A stretch of 64,000 nt of DNA. It comes from Chlamydomonas reinhardtii (Eukaryota > Chlorophyta > Chlorophyceae > Chlamydomonadales > Chlamydomonadaceae). The notes below the pieces were generated by a model. It had not been told where the DNA came from, searched no databases, and worked only from the letters and a program-made list of their open reading frames with translations. Positions 21,827 to 35,814 of the stretch are shown piece by piece. Position 1 is the stretch's first letter; every line of letters begins with the position of its first letter. The stretch covers positions 6,608,248 to 6,672,247 of the forward strand of contig NC_057004.1 in NCBI RefSeq assembly GCF_000002595.2, read 5' to 3'. The position numbers and the translations under genes are program-made.

Positions 21827-23959
21827 TGCGGAAACGGAACAATGTGTGTGTGTGTCTCTCTATGCGTGCAGGTGGACGAGGAGGCGGCCGAGTACGTGCT
21901 GACCACGGTGCACAAGATGAAGGGCAGGGAGGCGCAGGTCGTGCAGCTGGCAGACGACTACAGCGCACAGCTGGTGCGTCAGTGCACACACGCGTGAGGT
22001 TGTGTGTGGGTGTGGGTGTGGGTGTGTGGGTGTGGGTTTACGCATCAACACCTGTTTGTGTATGCTGTTTAGCGTTGCGCCAAGGTTCAAGGAGACCATA
22101 ATCACCAGACCGCCAGCGGCCTTTCTTCTGAAGCACCCCTCCTTGGGCGGTGTGCATACGTCTACAACAACTGCACCTGCACAGGCGACGGGCACGGAGG
22201 ACGGGCGGCGGCGGCTGCTGTGGCAGCGCTCCAGCGGCTCCCAGTCGGACGAGCTGAACGCGGTGTACGTGGCCGCCACCCGGCCGCACACGGTGCTGCT
22301 GCTCAGCCGCGACCTCAGCCGCCTGGCGCTGGGGCTGCACCGCCGCCACGTGCAGCTGGTGGGTGCCGCACGTGGGCGACTGGGCGGCTGCGTGTGGATT
22401 GGGGAGTGGGGAGGAATCTCTTGCGCCCTGGCCCACCGCACAGGCCCCGGGTATGGGTAGGCTGGTGCGGGCGTGGGCTGCACCCCGTAGCAATGCGGAG
22501 CTCTCCGCGTATGCGACCGCGTGCCACTGCGTTTGTTCGAGGTCGCCACCGCTACACCCCAGGCGAAGACACGAGTGTCGCTAAGCAAGACACTTCAAGT
22601 ACCGCCAAGGGAACGCGGCAGCGAAAGGAGGCTTGCCTGACTCGCCCACGTCCTCGCTCGCGCCCTGATGCACAGGTCTTGCCGGCTGCACCACCGCAGC
22701 CGCCCGCTGCGGGCCCTGCATCGGCAGCAGCGACGGCAACAGCAGCGTCGCCACAGCTTGCGGCTGCAGGCGCAAGTCACATGCAGCAACCACCCAACTC
22801 GCCGCAGGGTCTGCCGCTGCTGCGCACGCAGCAGCAGCCCGACCCCAGCAGCAACAGCGTGGTGACGCCACGCGCAAGCACTGGTCCCAGCAGCTTTGCT
22901 CGGATGATTGCTGCTGCGGGGCAGGGGGCTGGCGGCACTACTCTCATGCCCACGGCGCGCATTGACGCAGGCAGCACCAGCGGAGCAATGGGCCCGCCAG
23001 GGCGGCCTGGCGGCAACGGCATGTGCGATGCGGCGATGGGGAAGCGGGGCGGTGGGCCGTCTCAGCAGGGCGACAGCCACCAGCAGCAAGACCAGCAGCC
23101 GGCTCACGGCAAGCGCCCTCGGCATGGCGGCATGGTGAGTGCTGCACTGGGTGGAGCCCGGCGTTGAAGGCATCGCTGCCCGGCCGCGCCCAGGCGCAAT
23201 CCGTCCTACGCAGCCCCTGTACAGCAGTGGGCCCTGGATCCACATTTGCAATCCGCCTCCCTATGTCTGCACTCACATCCAGAATCATAGTCACGGCATG
23301 CCACGGTTGCCGCGCACGCAGGAGGTGGGCATGGACGTGGGCACGCCGAGCAGCCAACAGCCCACCGCCACCCCCCGCCAGCCCATGTGCGCAGCAGGCG
23401 CCAGCCCCGGGCCCTCCCAGTCGCAGCCTCAGCCGCAGTCGCAGTCGCAGGCCACGCCGTCCTCCGGCGCGGCACTGCAGTCGCAATGCCTGGGGAGCCG
23501 CGCCGAGCAGCAGGGTAGCTGCGCCTTGTGCGCCTGCACCCTGCTATCAAGAGACCTGGTGAGCGCGCGTGTTGCGAGGAACCTGGTGAGGGCGTATGGT
23601 GAGAGCGCTTGTGGCGAGAGCGTGTATTGCATGCGAAGGCCTTGCTCAAGCCCACAAAGGCCTTGGTGGTTCTGTTGCCGGCGTCGGCCCCCTGAACCTG
23701 GGGGCCCTCAAACCTGTCACCGGCATTGGCCCCTTGTCACCAGCTTAACTCCTGCCGCTACCCCTGCCCCGACCCCCCCTCCCCCCGCACACACCATGTA
23801 ACCCCCGCACACACACAGGCGTCGCACCTGCCCCGTGTCACGTGGCGCGGCCGGCCTGTGTGCCGCACCTGCGGCCGCGAGCGCACGCTGTTCGGGCAGC
23901 TGCTGGAGCTGGCGGAGGAGGCGGAGGACGCGCAGAAGGCTGCGGCACGGCGGCGCTAG
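15594..23959 (+). CDS. FBH1-like UvrD-family (SF1) DNA helicase
   Basis: Model of 22 exons in continuous phase, about 1,321 residues: 15594-16053, 16126-16273, 16456-16807, 17005-17037, 17286-17389, 17675-17780, 17921-17969, 18092-18179, 18417-18586, 18889-19136, 19254-19358, 19531-19613, 19808-19934, 20260-20647, 20771-20993, 21235-21355, 21556-21603, 21872-21973, 22185-22358, 22676-23134, 23322-23558, 23819-23959. Motifs in order: Q-motif-like LLLTQEQ; Walker [10 protein letters not shown] (about 369-377) followed by [10 protein letters not shown]; motif Ia STTHGFA; motif [12 protein letters not shown] (about 599-608); motif [17 protein letters not shown]; motif [13 protein letters not shown]; motif [20 protein letters not shown]; motif [13 protein letters not shown]. 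The layout and the YIKR block match FBH1 (FBXO18), which dismantles Rad51 filaments in the nucleus. The last residues hold CALC...CRTC, a possible zinc-binding pair. Two oddities: Ala replaces the usual Gly before the Walker A Lys, and no F-box was recognised in the low-complexity N-terminus. TGTAA lies at 23991-23995. Confidence 0.9.
17038..17140 (+). repeat. TG microsatellite at a 5' splice site
   Basis: About 100 bases of (TG)n with a few C interruptions start at the GT of the intron following helicase exon 4 (CAGCAGCAG|GTGTGT). The true donor is therefore embedded in a run of equivalent GT dinucleotides. Confidence 0.95.
17422..17457 (+). repeat. Intronic (GCT)12 trinucleotide repeat
   Basis: Twelve perfect GCT/CTG units lie in the helicase intron after exon 5, 33 bases past its end. 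They are noncoding in the model. Confidence 0.9.
21744..21823 (+). repeat. TG microsatellite in a helicase intron
   Basis: About 80 bases of perfect (TG)n lie inside the intron between exons 17 and 18 of the helicase gene, about 48 bases before the acceptor. Confidence 0.95.
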
Positions 23960-24904
23960 GTTGGTGGGCGGCCCTAGCTTGGCGGGATGCTGTAAGTGTG
24001 AGCGCGCGCATTGATGGGAGGTCTCCGAGTGGAAGGTACAGGTGTGGGTGGTGCAGCAAATGGTTTTATTACATGCATGGTGTGGGTTGGTGGTCATTCG
24101 ACATTAAGGAATGGCGGTCTGGCGCAAAAGAGGCAGGGTGGGCTGGGGGTGAGTGTGGCAAGCAAATTTCCATGAGGATGAATGTTTGGCAAGCGAATTT
24201 TTGAGTGAGCTGCCGTTGTGAGCTTCATCCATATTTTCAGGTTATGAGCCCCGTAAATGTTGCGGAACGCATTGTAGTCCACTGTCGATGAAGCGGCATG
24301 AGATGCTGCACGGTGGAAACTGGAGAGGACTGTCCATGGGCAGTCAGTAGTCAGGTGCATGGAGGTGACCTGATACATAGGCAGTTAATGGGCTTGATGA
24401 TGCTCTATGAAGCTGGATGCCACGAGAACGGACTCCTTCACTTTACATGCCATGATTCCATTACCTCAGTGCTCGCGTGCTTTGTTGTCCTCGCGGAGCA
24501 CTAGGCCGTGTAGCTAGCTGCCGCTGCAGGCCTGCGCGCGGCACCAGGGGCACCACTGCGTGGCACCCATACACGCCAACCCTACAGCACACGAACCCCG
24601 CAACCCCGCACGACCCCGATTGCCGCAGCTAAGCTATGCCGCCCGCGCGCCTCTGCCCGCCCTCACACGCAGCCCTTGCACGCGCCCACACCAGCCAAAC
24701 TGACTCCCAAATCACCCTCTGCTGCAGCTGCATCCTCAGTCGGCCAGCCCCCGCACGCTGGCTGCCCCCATGCCGCCACCACTGCCCGCTCACTGCCACA
24801 TGCCGCCCCTCCCCACCGCCCTGCACTGCCCCCGCACTGCCCCCGCACTGCCCCTCACTGCCCCTCACTGCCGCCCCCGCTGCTTGCCCCCACTCCTGCC
24901 GCCC
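23960..24904. other. Convergent intergenic region of the helicase and OTU genes
   Basis: This holds the 3' UTRs of the helicase (plus, TGTAA at 23991-23995) and the OTU gene (minus). The part at 24600-24900 is C-rich on the plus strand with repeated CCCGCACTG-like units. No further gene was recognised. Confidence 0.5.
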
Positions 24905-26385
24905 TCACGCCGCCGCGGGCACCAGCAGGTCGTAGTGCGCGCCGCTCCACAGCAGGTGCACGGGCGCGGCGGCGCCGGGGGCCGCCAGCAGCTGCTCGCC
25001 GTACGTGACGATGGGCTCCAGGCCGCGGTCCGACACGTGGTACACGGTGATGGGGCGGCCCAGCACGTGCATGGCCATCAACATCTCGGGCTCGCCTGCG
25101 GCCGTGGGTGCACGTGCCGCGTGTATGCGTGCCACGGGTGTTTGGCGTGCCGTTGCAGCGTACAGCATGCTGGGTTCGAGCAGTGGCATGTACATCAATG
25201 GGAGTCGTGTGTGCTGGTGCTACTGGTGCAGTGGTGCTGTACCAGACTCACGGCACTTCACAGCAATCCGGCATGGGTGCACGGAGGCTACGCCCGCGCC
25301 ATGTCGTGTCGTGTCGCCTATTCGCGCTCTCGGACTCGCACGCCCGCCGCGCACTCACCTCCCCAGGCCATGGGGTGCGACATGGTTTTGCAGTACTCGT
25401 CAAAGTCCGGGGCAATGCCCGGCAGGAAGGGCTCAATCTCCCTGCGAGCACGTGTATGACGCCGTACGACTCGTTGTTAGCGATTCGTGTAGGAAGAAGG
25501 TCCTGGTGGACCGTTGCATCAGGACTCAGCTACACGCTGCACCGCCCAACCGCGGAACATCCCCAAGCTTCATGCCAACAGGGCAACCCGACTCCCCGCC
25601 ACGCGAGTGAGATCGTGTGAGCCACCCCACCCCTATGTGACACATGCACACTCACTCTCTCCGCTTTCGCAGCTCAGCCACCACAGCTAGCCGCAGGTTG
25701 TGCGCAGCGGTGCCTTCGGACTCAGCAGGCATGGCCTTCCCTGTGCCACATTTGCCGTCGCAGAAATGGCAGGCGTAACGTCGAAGTGCACATTATGAGT
25801 GAGATTCCAATCGTAAAGCATACAGTGTTCCTGAGTCCGGTGGGGTGTGGTTGCGCCCAGCAGCCTGCCGCCACCTCGGCCAACTCACCTCGCGTGGCGT
25901 ACTGCGCTCCTTGCACGATTGCCCGGAACATGCACGCCCCGTCGCCGCTGATGCGGTGAATCGCGAATCGGAGCTCCTTGCTGGCACTGCCGCTGCCTCC
26001 ACTGCTGTTGCTGCTGCTGCTGGTTGCAGAGCTGCGTGTGAGCAGCAGCGGCTGGTGCTGGGGCTGTAAGCGGCGCGCAGCGGATGAGACGGCGTGGGCA
26101 AAGGAAGGCGCGACTAAACCGAGGGTGCTGCCTTCACTGTAATGGCGTGAGGAGATAACGTACGGTGGCGCTACCACTGGTGGCGTGGGCAGGTGCCCAC
26201 GCACAGCTGCAAGCAGGACAGGTTTCCAGGCGGGCGGGTAGGGGCACTCTCAAGACTGACACGCAGCGCCCGCCCGCTGTTACCCCTCTCCCTACGCCCA
26301 CAAGTGCACATGTTTTGCAATGCACACCTGCCGCGCCACGCCGCACACCCTGCGGCGCTGTTAGCACTCTCTGCGATAGGAGCAT
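24905..26385 (-). CDS. OTU-family cysteine deubiquitinase
   Basis: Five exons close in phase to 234 residues: 26385-26328, 26176-25889, 25740-25656, 25441-25359 and 25095-24905. The N-terminus (MLLSQRVLTAPQGVRRGAA) is basic and Ser/Ala-rich, like an organelle transit peptide, although this alone does not prove targeting. After a Ser/Gly linker comes ISGDGACMFRAI, the OTU catalytic block, with Asp98 and nucleophile Cys101. Later blocks are LRLAVVAELRKRREEIEPFL, then MSHPMAWGGEPEML, and AHYDLLV with the catalytic His225. The domain is complete and the enzyme looks active. OTU proteases remove ubiquitin from substrates; substrate and linkage preference cannot be read from the sequence. It resembles the single-domain plant OTUs with a short N-terminal extension. 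Confidence 0.92.
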
Positions 26386-26911
26386 GCTTCCCGTCGAGTG
26401 AAGAGTTTGAGCCTGATGCCAATAGAAAGTTGATGGATATTTGGTTTACTGTAAGCACGAGCCTGCAAATTCCAGTGCGGGGGTCTTTTGATTGGGTCCT
26501 AGATTAGAACGGAAAGTGCAGCAGGATAGCCTCCATGGGCAAAATGTTATACTGTATAGATGAAATATGGCCAGCAGCTGAAAAGGGCAGCAGAGCAATA
26601 AATGTGCACATGCAAATTCGCGAGAGTGAGTCTCGAGCTGACCCAGCGCAGGACTGAACCCACTTTTTAGTTTGCTGCGCATAACAAAGTACAATGGGGA
26701 GACCGCAAAAGAAGCGGCGCCAAGCGTCAACTGGAGCAGCCGCTGGCGGGCCCAACGGTAGCAACGTTCAGGGAGCTCCCGCACCAGAGTAAGGGCTCAG
26801 CAACTCCTTGCATGATTCATGTGCGGTGGCTTACGACCTAGGATTAGCTGCTTAGCCGGGCTTACAGCGAGTTCAGACGGCCTCGCTCCCCGCTTTCCCG
26901 AACCGGGGGAC
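26386..26911. promoter_or_regulatory. Divergent promoter region of the OTU and F-box/LRR genes
   Basis: About 530 bases separate the divergent start codons. The F-box/LRR frame is open up to an earlier ATG at 26819, so that gene could start there. No specific regulatory motif was recognised. The stretch at 26400-26700 is AT-richer than its surroundings. Confidence 0.45.
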
Positions 26912-29900
26912 ATGTCCCGGGCCTGCCATCCCAACCCCTCCAAACCTCGCAGCCCGCCGCGGCCATGGGCGGAGCTGCCCCGCGAGATCGTGGCCATGAT
27001 CGCCCTCGCGACCTGCGACGCTGTGGAGCCGCTGCCGTTCATCTGCATCCCGAACACCACTCAAGACATCTCCCTCGCGTACCACCGGCATGATGACCGC
27101 TCCTTCGGCGTATCGCGAGGCCAGTTCGGCGCCGCCCCGGCCATTGTGTCTGCTGCGCCAGCCGGCGCCGCCGGCCCCAGCGGCCGTGGCCGCAACGCCG
27201 CGGCCGCGGCGGCGTCAGCTGCAGCGCCGGCGCCGCCAGTGGCCGCTGCCGCGGCCGCGTCCGCGGCGGGTGTGGAGGAGGTGCCGGAGCCGACGGGTCC
27301 ACCAGGCACCTTCCAGCCGGCGCGCATGAGCGCGGCCGCCGCCGCCATGCGCTGTGTGTGCCGGGCCTGGTGTGCGCTGCTGGGCGAGGGCGTGCGGCGG
27401 CTGCTGGTGCCGCCGCCGCAGGCCTCCGTAACGTTGTGGCCGTCACACTTCCCGCACGTGACGCACCTGGCCCTGGGCGGCTGCGATGACGTGATTGTGG
27501 TGCTACAGCCGGAGTCGGCCGGCAGTGGGGATGACAGATCACGCCGTCGGTCGTCACGGGTGGCGGCTCTGGCGCCCGCCACTGGCGCTGGCGGCAGCGG
27601 TGCCTCGGGGTCAAAGGGCCCTGATGGGTCAGCGGCGGCTGAGGGCGGCAATGGGGGCCGCGGCGCCTCAGCCGCAGGCAAGGCCGGCGCGGGACCACAG
27701 TCTGCGGGTGCGGCGGGAGCAGGCGCTGCGGCGGCAGTGCCGGCGCTGTTGTCTGTGCGCACCGGCAGGACGCTGGCGCCACTGAGCTGCCTACGCAACC
27801 TGCAGGTAGGGGACGAGGAAGAGGTGGCTACAGGTAAAAGGCAAACGGGTGTTGCAGATGAAAGACAAGCGGCGCCGCTGGGCTGCGCGTGCAAGCTGCA
27901 CGCTGCAAAGCTGTGGGGGTGTCACGTGCGGCAGACAACTCACCTCGCCCGGGTTCTCTGCGGTACTCTTCCTTCTTAGCCCTGCAACCCTGCATCCCCC
28001 CTTCCCCGCCCCTCCCCAACCAGGTGTCTGACAGCACGCCGCACCTCGACCTAGCGGCCAGCGCCGGGGCCCGACTGGAGGAGCTGGTTGTCACGGCGAG
28101 ACAGCCCGTGCTCAGCACACACAGCAGCAGCACCGGCGGCGGCGCCGCCGGCGGCGGGTCAGCCGCCGCAAGCAAAAGCGGCGGAAAGGCGGCCGCCGCG
28201 CTGGAGTCGACGGAGCAGCGTTCGGCGCTGAAAAGAACTTTGTCGGCGCTGCCGGGTTTGCGGCGGCTGCGGCTGTCGGGCATGGACGCGTCGTCTGCGC
28301 GGCTGGGGTCGGCGCTAATGGGCCTCAGCAGCCTCAGCAGTCTGCGGCTGATGCACTGCCTGCTGCCCACCTTCTTTGGAACCGGCGGCGGCGAGGCGGA
28401 GGAAGAGGAGGACTGGGGTGGCGCAGCGGCAGGAGGCGGCAGGGGACGCGGCGGGCGGGGAGGAGGCAGGGCCGGGCGAGGGCGGGGAGGCGGCGCAGCG
28501 GCGGGAGGTGGCGGCAGCAGGCGGGGAGCTGGCAAGGGCGCGAGCCCCTTCGCCGCCGGGCTGCTGCACAACCTCGGGACCAAACTGCAGGTGTGAGCGG
28601 GCTGCGACGATGCTGTGTTGACGCACTTGAGCAGCTATACCCCGATGTTGCACCCCGTATATGGCATACATCCGGTATTGTTTCAAGGCAGCAGCCGGGC
28701 GCGCCTGCACGCCTGTGGAGCACCCGTCCGCCTCGCTCTTCTTCCACTGCAACCCTCTCGCTCATGCTGCAATCCCATGCATTCTTGCATGACTGACTGG
28801 AAGCCCCCCGCCCTCGCTCCCGACTGCTGCTTTCCTGCGTCCTTGCCGCTGTCCTCTCCCTGCCATGCCCCCTGCCTCCTGCTCCCCACCAGGACCTATC
28901 CCTCCAGGGCTGCCAGCTGGGCACGCTGCCGGCCGAGGTGCTGGCGGGCCTGCCGCTGCTGCGGCTGCTTGACCTGTCAGCCAACCACCTGGCGGTGCTG
29001 CCGCCCTCCCTCACCAGCATGAAGCAGCTGGAGGTGAGGGGAAGCAGCAGTCCCACACACACGCACAAGCACGGGTCGTTATCGCTGTGCAACATAACAT
29101 CGTGCAACACAACAAACAGCAACATCTACTGCACACAGCAATCCGTCCCTGGTCATGCTGGCTGCATGCGCCAACTCAGCACCAGGACGAAACCTGAGTG
29201 TCGGAGACCACATGGGGAAGGATTAACCGTGTGTGTGTGTTTTGCACGTGCGCCCCTCCCGCAGTATCTGGACCTGCAGGGCAACCGGCTGGTGGCCCTG
29301 CCTGCCGGATTTGGATCCGGCCTGCACCAGCGGCTGGCGGATCTGGATCTCAGCCAGAACGACCTGCGCAGCCTGCCCGCCGACTTCAGCCGCCTCACCG
29401 GGTGCGTTCGTGGTGCGAACGCGCACGTTTGCAGCGCGGGTGTGTTAGTAACGTGCAAGGGGAACGAGGGGTTCGGTATTGGGTGTATGCTGGGCTGACG
29501 GTGGAGCAGGGATGCTGCGGCCTAAGTGCCTCGTGGCTTTCTCAAACTGGAAATGGCCAGCCCCCGCCGTGAATGGGTCCTGGAAAGCACAGCGCAGTAG
29601 GTAATAGGCCGCGACAGTAAGGAGTGTGTTGTGGCTGGGGGATTTCTTGTTGTTTGGTTGTCCTGCCTGTCCTTGTGCTTGATATCTGGACACGCCTGGA
29701 CACATGGCGGGCGGTGCCTATACGAACCGACCCCGGCTATGTCCTGGAGTTGAGGGGAAAACCACCTTTCTTGTCAGTACCCGTGCCCCCATTTGGTTTG
29801 GCTTGCATGACTCCCACACCTGTGTGCTTCCCAGGTTGTCGTATCTGGGCCTGGCCAACATGACCGACCTGGACTGGGAGTCGGTGGCGCGCCACCTGGC

Positions 29901-30195
29901 GCCGCTGACCCGCCTCATCGCGCTGAGTGAGTCAAGGGGCAGTGACGGCCCTTGACACCGGGCCTGCAGACTGGGCCTGTGCTACCAGCACCACCACAAC
30001 GGAAGGAGACCCGCCCAAGCGCCGCTGGGATTGTGCGTGTATTGATGCTTGGTCTGCTGGCGCAGGGATGCTCAAGTTGGGGTACCCCTCCCTGCGGTCC
30101 AACTCCCCTTTCGGACTGTGCTGCCTAGTCAACAAGTTGCAGGCTTGGGGCTTCAGGCCAGCTCTTCTTGCATTCCCCTGACTGATCACAGACGA

Positions 30196-30237
<42 letters not shown>

Positions 30238-32927
30238 CACAGGCCTGGATGGTCTTGAGCTGGAAAGCGAGCCCGAGACCGATTTCGACGACGACGATGA
30301 GGATGACCCGCTGGCAGCAGGCGGGGGGAACGGGGTTCGGCGCCCGCGCGCGCCCAGTCACTTGGCCCAGGTGGTCAGCGCGGTCTGCTCCGCCGCCGCC
30401 ACAGACACCTACACCGCCCACGGTGGCAGCGCCGGTGGCGGCGCCGGCGGCAGCGCCGGTGGCAGCGCCGGTGGCGGCTGCCGGCTGCGTGAGCTGGTCC
30501 TGGACGGCTGCGGCACAGCGGTGCTGCCGGCGTGCTTCTCACAGCTCACCGCCCTCAGCTACCTGTCCCTGAACTGCAACTTCATAAACGAGGTAGGGGC
30601 GGCCTTGACGGTGCGACGGGCTGGCCGGCGGAGCGGCTGCGTCGCCTGGGTGCGGGTACGGGCGCATGGTGGTCGGGCCCGCGGTCGTTGCGGCCTCCCG
30701 TCCTGAGCACAAACGCACTCCCTCCTTGCACTGTTATGCAATACACCTACACCTAAACATACAGACGCTGAACACACACGACCGTCCTTGCCGTGACCAG
30801 GCGGACGCGGGCGTGAACGCGGCGGTGGCGCTGGCGCCTCTGGCCAGTCTGTCTGGCAGCCTGGCGGTGTTGCGGCTGAGCTATCTGGACCTGCACGGCG
30901 ACCTGCCGCCGGTGCTGTGGGGACTGACGGCGCTGCGGGAGCTGGCGCTGGAGCAGAACTTCATAGAGGTGAGGTGGGCGTGGAGGAGGGCGTGTGGAGG
31001 GCGGGTGCAGAGGGAGGAAGGAGACGGTGCGTAGGATTTTGTGAAGTCGAGCGGCCTGGTGTGGCACAGACATCTGACACTCCATGACTGAACGCGCCGC
31101 TAACCGTCGCAGGCGCTGTCGCCCCAGGTCAGCTGCCTGACCAACCTGCAGGTGAGACCCAGTGGGGTCGTGTTGCACTTGATGTGTACCCTTTGATGCT
31201 TCAGGCAGCTCACTAATGATGCTTCTTCGTGAACGCGCAGCCCGCGCATATGTCTTTATCACGGCTCTCCTCGCTGAACCCTCGGCATCTCGCACGCGTC
31301 CTGCTGCTCCTTGCTCACGCGCTGCACCTGTGTGTTTGTACCCCACCCAGGTGTTGAACCTGGCCGACGTATTCAACCCGGACACGCAGCACCGCCGCAC
31401 CGCAATGCCCTGGCGCGCCGTGTACCACCTCACCAAGCTGCGCGAACTCAAGGTCACTTGACGGGGGTCTGGGGTAGGAGAGACGAGAGACGGGAGACTG
31501 GCAATATGGCTAAGGAACCAGGCGGCTGGGCCAACGGAGCTGCGTGATCATAGTTGTTGACGAGCTGCGCCTTTGCAGGGTTGTGTCACTGTGCTTCCTG
31601 CCGGCGCGTGAGGTTGTGCATGCGAACCAGGCGTGCTAACCCGCATGGTCGAAGCAAGTGTCGCGCGGTGCTCACGTTGTGGGCTCGGACCTATGCTCCT
31701 GGTCGCGCAGGTGACTGGCTTCGACAACGCCGCGCCGGTGTCGGACGGCATCGGAAGCTTATATCAACTGGAGGTGGGGCAACGGGTGTTTGGTTGTTTT
31801 CACCGTACTTGGTCAAGGACGTACGACGCTTAGATAAAAGGGGTTTCCAGGCATGACTATGGCAGTTGAAACTATGGCGGTGGAGGTTGTGGTCTGTTTA
31901 CACGACCCCCAGGATTGTTCCAGGAACACAATGAGAGTAGAAGCTGGAGGCATTGCTGGTCCACACTGACGTGGCATCATGCGCGCACGCAGGTGTTGAT
32001 GCTCAACAGCTTCCGGCTGCCTCCTGCCGTGCTGGAGGAGCTGGCGAGCGGCTGCGGTCGGCTGTGCTGCCTGGAACTGCGGCTGGGCGGCATCAAGACC
32101 CTGCCGCCCAGCCTCACACGACTGGAGCGGCTGACCGGTGCGCGCGTGCCCAGGAGCAGGCGCATTAAACGCAGCAGACGCAGCAAATGCGTGGGCTGGG
32201 GCAGATGCCATGATGCTGTTGCAGCCGGGGGTGGGGGTGGTGCTCAGGGTTTCCCCTGGTTGCGCTGGCGCTGGCCACGATTTGGATATGGTCTGCGATG
32301 CCACACAGCTTCATCAACACGAAACGACTTCTCCCCCCCCCTTCACGGCGCCTGCCACAAACCCGCACCACAGCCCCACCACAGTCCGCGTTTTCCCTTT
32401 CTCGTGTTTCTTAAAGATAGCCCCACCGATTAAGACAAGGTCTGCTGTGCCCCACAGCTCTCTGCAAAACCGGAACGGCTTCCCCCTTTTTCACGGCGCC
32501 AGCAACCAAGTCGTACCGCAGCCCCACCCTGGCCTCACCCACCACCACCCTGCCCCCGCCTGTCCCCCCACCCGCTCCCCGCCCGCATCCAGAGCTGGAT
32601 CTGATTCACAACAGTATCGCCACGCTGCCGCCCGGATTTGGATCCAGCCTCAGCCGCCTGACAGACCTGGCCCTGGCTGACAACCCCCCGCTCACGGCCC
32701 TGACCCCCGACATCACCGCCCTCACCCGCCTCACGCGCTTCACCTGGAGCGTGCAGAACCGCGCTACGCGCAAGCCCAGCGCGGAAGTGCTGACGTGGCT
32801 GGCGGGCGTGCCTAACCGGCAGCTGATCGGGGCCTGGGACCACTCTGCGGCGGCGGCGCCGTACGGCGTGAAGACGACGTGTGAGCTGCCGTTTAGAGCA
32901 ATCCGCATGGTGCCGAGCACGAGGTGA
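26912..32927 (+). CDS. F-box-like leucine-rich-repeat protein
   Basis: Twelve exons close in phase to 1,010 residues from the ATG at 26912 (an in-frame ATG at 26819 would add 31): 26912-27805, 28024-28590, 28893-29033, 29265-29401, 29835-29926, 30243-30592, 30801-30968, 31113-31151, 31351-31452, 31711-31773, 31993-32137 and 32593-32927. The N-terminus has RPWAELPREIVAMIA and, after a long Ala/Gly insertion, MRCVCRAWCALLGEG, together resembling an interrupted F-box. LRRs follow, for example LRLLDLSANHLAVLPPSL, YLDLQGNRLVALPAGF, DLDLSQNDLRSLPADFS and LRELALEQNFIE; several exons begin and end at repeat units. A glycine/arginine stretch (GRGGRGGGRAGRGRGGG) near 28440-28500 interrupts the LRRs. 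F-box LRR proteins are usually SCF substrate receptors; that role is inference because the F-box is weak. TGTAA lies at 33014-33018. Confidence 0.8.
30198..30234 (+). repeat. CA microsatellite at a 3' splice site
   Basis: (AC)18 ends eight bases before exon 6 of the F-box/LRR gene (ACACATGCACAG|GCCTGG), where a polypyrimidine tract would normally be. Confidence 0.95.
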
Positions 32928-34399
32928 AGTCATGGCGGTGCATGCGGCTGCAAGGGGTTGACGCCGGGGGCTGGTGTGGACTGGAGTGGACGTCGGTGGA
33001 CGGGAAGGGAACCTGTAAGCCCCGCTGCGTTTGGTCGCGAAGGTGGCCTGGCCTTGTGTGCACGGTTCTATCAGGGCCGTCAGGGCGTAAGGAGCTGAAA
33101 GGTGTATCGTGAAACAGTTGGTGCATGTGTGTTTTGGGGCCGAGCTGCATTGTGTTGTCCTGTTGAGTGTTGACTAATCGGCGGTGGACACTGCAGTGCT
33201 GCACTGACGGTGGCCTAGGGATGAGCAGCACGGAACCACGGGTGCACCGATACGTAGGTGGCCGACTGGAAGCTACGTAAGCTGGTCCGTGATGGAACAT
33301 GGCAAGGGGCAGGAAAGCGTAGTCCCGATGTGTGTGGCTCCCACCCGTGCCCACATAAATGCGTAGCAAGAAGGGACAAGGCATTGGTGCGTCGTTCGCG
33401 CGCTGTTACTGTACCGACGGTAGCTCGACCTCGAAGGCTGTTGGGGTGCTGGTCGCTGGGAACAACTGCGGTGGTAGATGCCGGGGCAGACACGTCCCGA
33501 CCAGGCATTGCTCAGGGCTGCTCACTCGTTGTAACTGTTCCGTGGTCAATGCTCCGTTACATGCCGTGTCTTGACGCCACGACCACTCAGGTGCACGTGC
33601 ACCTCGGCCGCGACACCTCCCTAGCTCGCTCCTCAACACAGAGGACTGCTTGCTCGCCGTGTCTCTCTTCATCATCTCACTCCTCTCGGATGCCATGGGC
33701 CCCGACTGCCACTGATACAGCCAGACACGTGAAAGGCCCATGCATGCACTCGGCTCAGCTTATCGAGGGCCCCCCCCACAGTTTAACTACTTGTGTAGCC
33801 TCCCTAACTTATCCCTTTGCCCGCATTCTACCGTCCATGTGAGGCCACAGATTCAACGCCAAAGCCACGGTTTACGTTTATGATCTAGATGCCTCCCCCA
33901 ATAGGTGTAATGCCCAAGCTCCAACACCCAGGGCCGCCTACCCTTTCCACACCTGTGGCTACCGACTGTACCGCACAAGCGAGCTTTCATCCGCCCCAGT
34001 CCCATACATGCCCTGCAGCAACCGCCTGCTCCTCACCGCGATTCTCATGCATACGGCGGGCGCGTTGGCGCCCGCCCGCCCCAGCCCCCGCAGCCCCCGC
34101 CCGCATTTCCACGCCCATGACCCCCGAAAGGTATCAAAGCGCACAGGCGGCTGCTCGCCGCGCCCTCTGCAGCTGCGGCCAGCACTGGCGCCCTCCTTGT
34201 GCCTGCACCATGCAGCACACCAGCCCCGCTTGGCAGCCCATTGGCTGCTAGCCTGCCTCGCCGCCCTCTGGCCAAGGCTTCACGTGCCGCTGGCAACACC
34301 CTGGCACCTGCCGCCCCGTCACGCCGCTGCTGCCATCCGCCGCTCCTCCTCCATGTCCGCTTCCGCCTCCGCGCCCACGCCCAGCCAGCGCCGCTGCCA
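32928..34399. other. Convergent intergenic region of the F-box/LRR and Rab6 genes
   Basis: About 1.5 kb with no gene recognised on either strand. It includes the 3' UTR of the F-box/LRR gene (TGTAA at 33014-33018) and probably a long 3' UTR of the Rab6 gene; a minus-strand TGTAA is near 33547. Short reading frames here have no family resemblance. Confidence 0.5.
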
Positions 34400-35814
<1,415 letters not shown>

